DNA of 64,000 nucleotides, taken from Bacteroidales bacterium. GTDB taxonomy: Bacteria; Bacteroidota; Bacteroidia; Bacteroidales; UBA932. Made by a program: the position numbers and the translations under genes. Positions 63,980 through 64,000 of this stretch are shown here, in pieces. The notes beneath the pieces were generated by a model. That model worked only from the letters and a program-made list of their open reading frames with translations. It had not been told where the DNA came from and did no database searches. Each line of letters starts with the position of its first letter. Within the stretch, counting starts at the first letter, position 1. Location of the stretch: contig JAGBVU010000029.1 of assembly GCA_017630155.1 (NCBI GenBank), forward strand, positions 24,431 to 88,430, in the 5' to 3' direction.

Positions 63980-64000
63980 TATTTTTTGAAGAGTTTGGAC

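Overview
This window reads as chromosome from a Bacteroidales bacterium. The evidence is a run of Bacteroidota hallmarks: TTTG / TAnnTTTG promoters (clearest before glyA, rpsO, rplP and a lipoprotein gene near 51 kb), an OstA-like protein next to SurA, the gene order RseC-RnfB-C-D-G-E-A, an SDR-type L-threonine dehydrogenase, GSCFA and DUF5723 proteins, and fused glutamate formimidoyltransferase/cyclodeaminase. I cannot assign a genus. Genes are densely packed; no stretch over 300 bases lacks a gene, and I saw no tRNA, rRNA, CRISPR array, prophage or insertion sequence.

Layout. (1) 34-4357, minus: a fatty-acid synthesis operon fabH-fabK-fabF-fabZ-fabG. (2) 4579-18148, minus: one long co-directional run ending in a clear terminator at 4509-4557. 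In transcription order it carries a muropeptide-processing pair (NlpC/P60 endopeptidase lipoprotein, dipeptide epimerase), a small conserved protein, guaB, three outer-membrane biogenesis genes (PPIase-like lipoprotein, SurA, OstA-like), then histidine catabolism (hutH, hutI, a metallo-hydrolase, ftcD). (3) 18246-19638, plus: YhcH-family protein and a radical SAM enzyme. (4) 19781-25764, minus: pnp, rpsO, a beta-barrel protein, a large coiled-coil lipoprotein and a TrmH-type methyltransferase. (5) 25848-27128, plus: glyA. (6) 27204-34478, minus: the Rnf ion-pumping ferredoxin:NAD oxidoreductase operon with RseC upstream and a TPR protein downstream, preceded by dnaB. (7) 34565-38465, minus: zinc-ribbon protein, Nif3-like, MerR regulator and two M23 peptidase-like envelope proteins. 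(8) 38567-45836, plus: alaS, LptF/G-type permease, fmt, tgt, second LptF/G-type permease. (9) 45836-46042: a duplicated intergenic element containing a 125-base imperfect palindrome. (10) 46031-51011: L-threonine dehydrogenase, GSCFA protein, DUF5723 protein and a large lipoprotein. (11) 51126-61675, minus: ribosomal genes from rplP through rplQ with secY, map, infA, rpmJ and rpoA. (12) 61885-63979, minus: a family 39 glycosyltransferase and a GtrA protein.

Most content is housekeeping. The points that stand out are the palindromic element at 45.9-46.0 kb with a related partial copy beside it; the ribosomal operon that begins at rplP behind its own promoter, with the usual upstream half (rpsJ to rpsC) replaced by glycosyltransferase genes; hut genes following envelope-biogenesis genes without urocanase; and an asparagine in imidazolonepropionase where a metal-binding aspartate is expected. 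I did not find a gene set that amounts to a clearly new defence or biosynthetic system.
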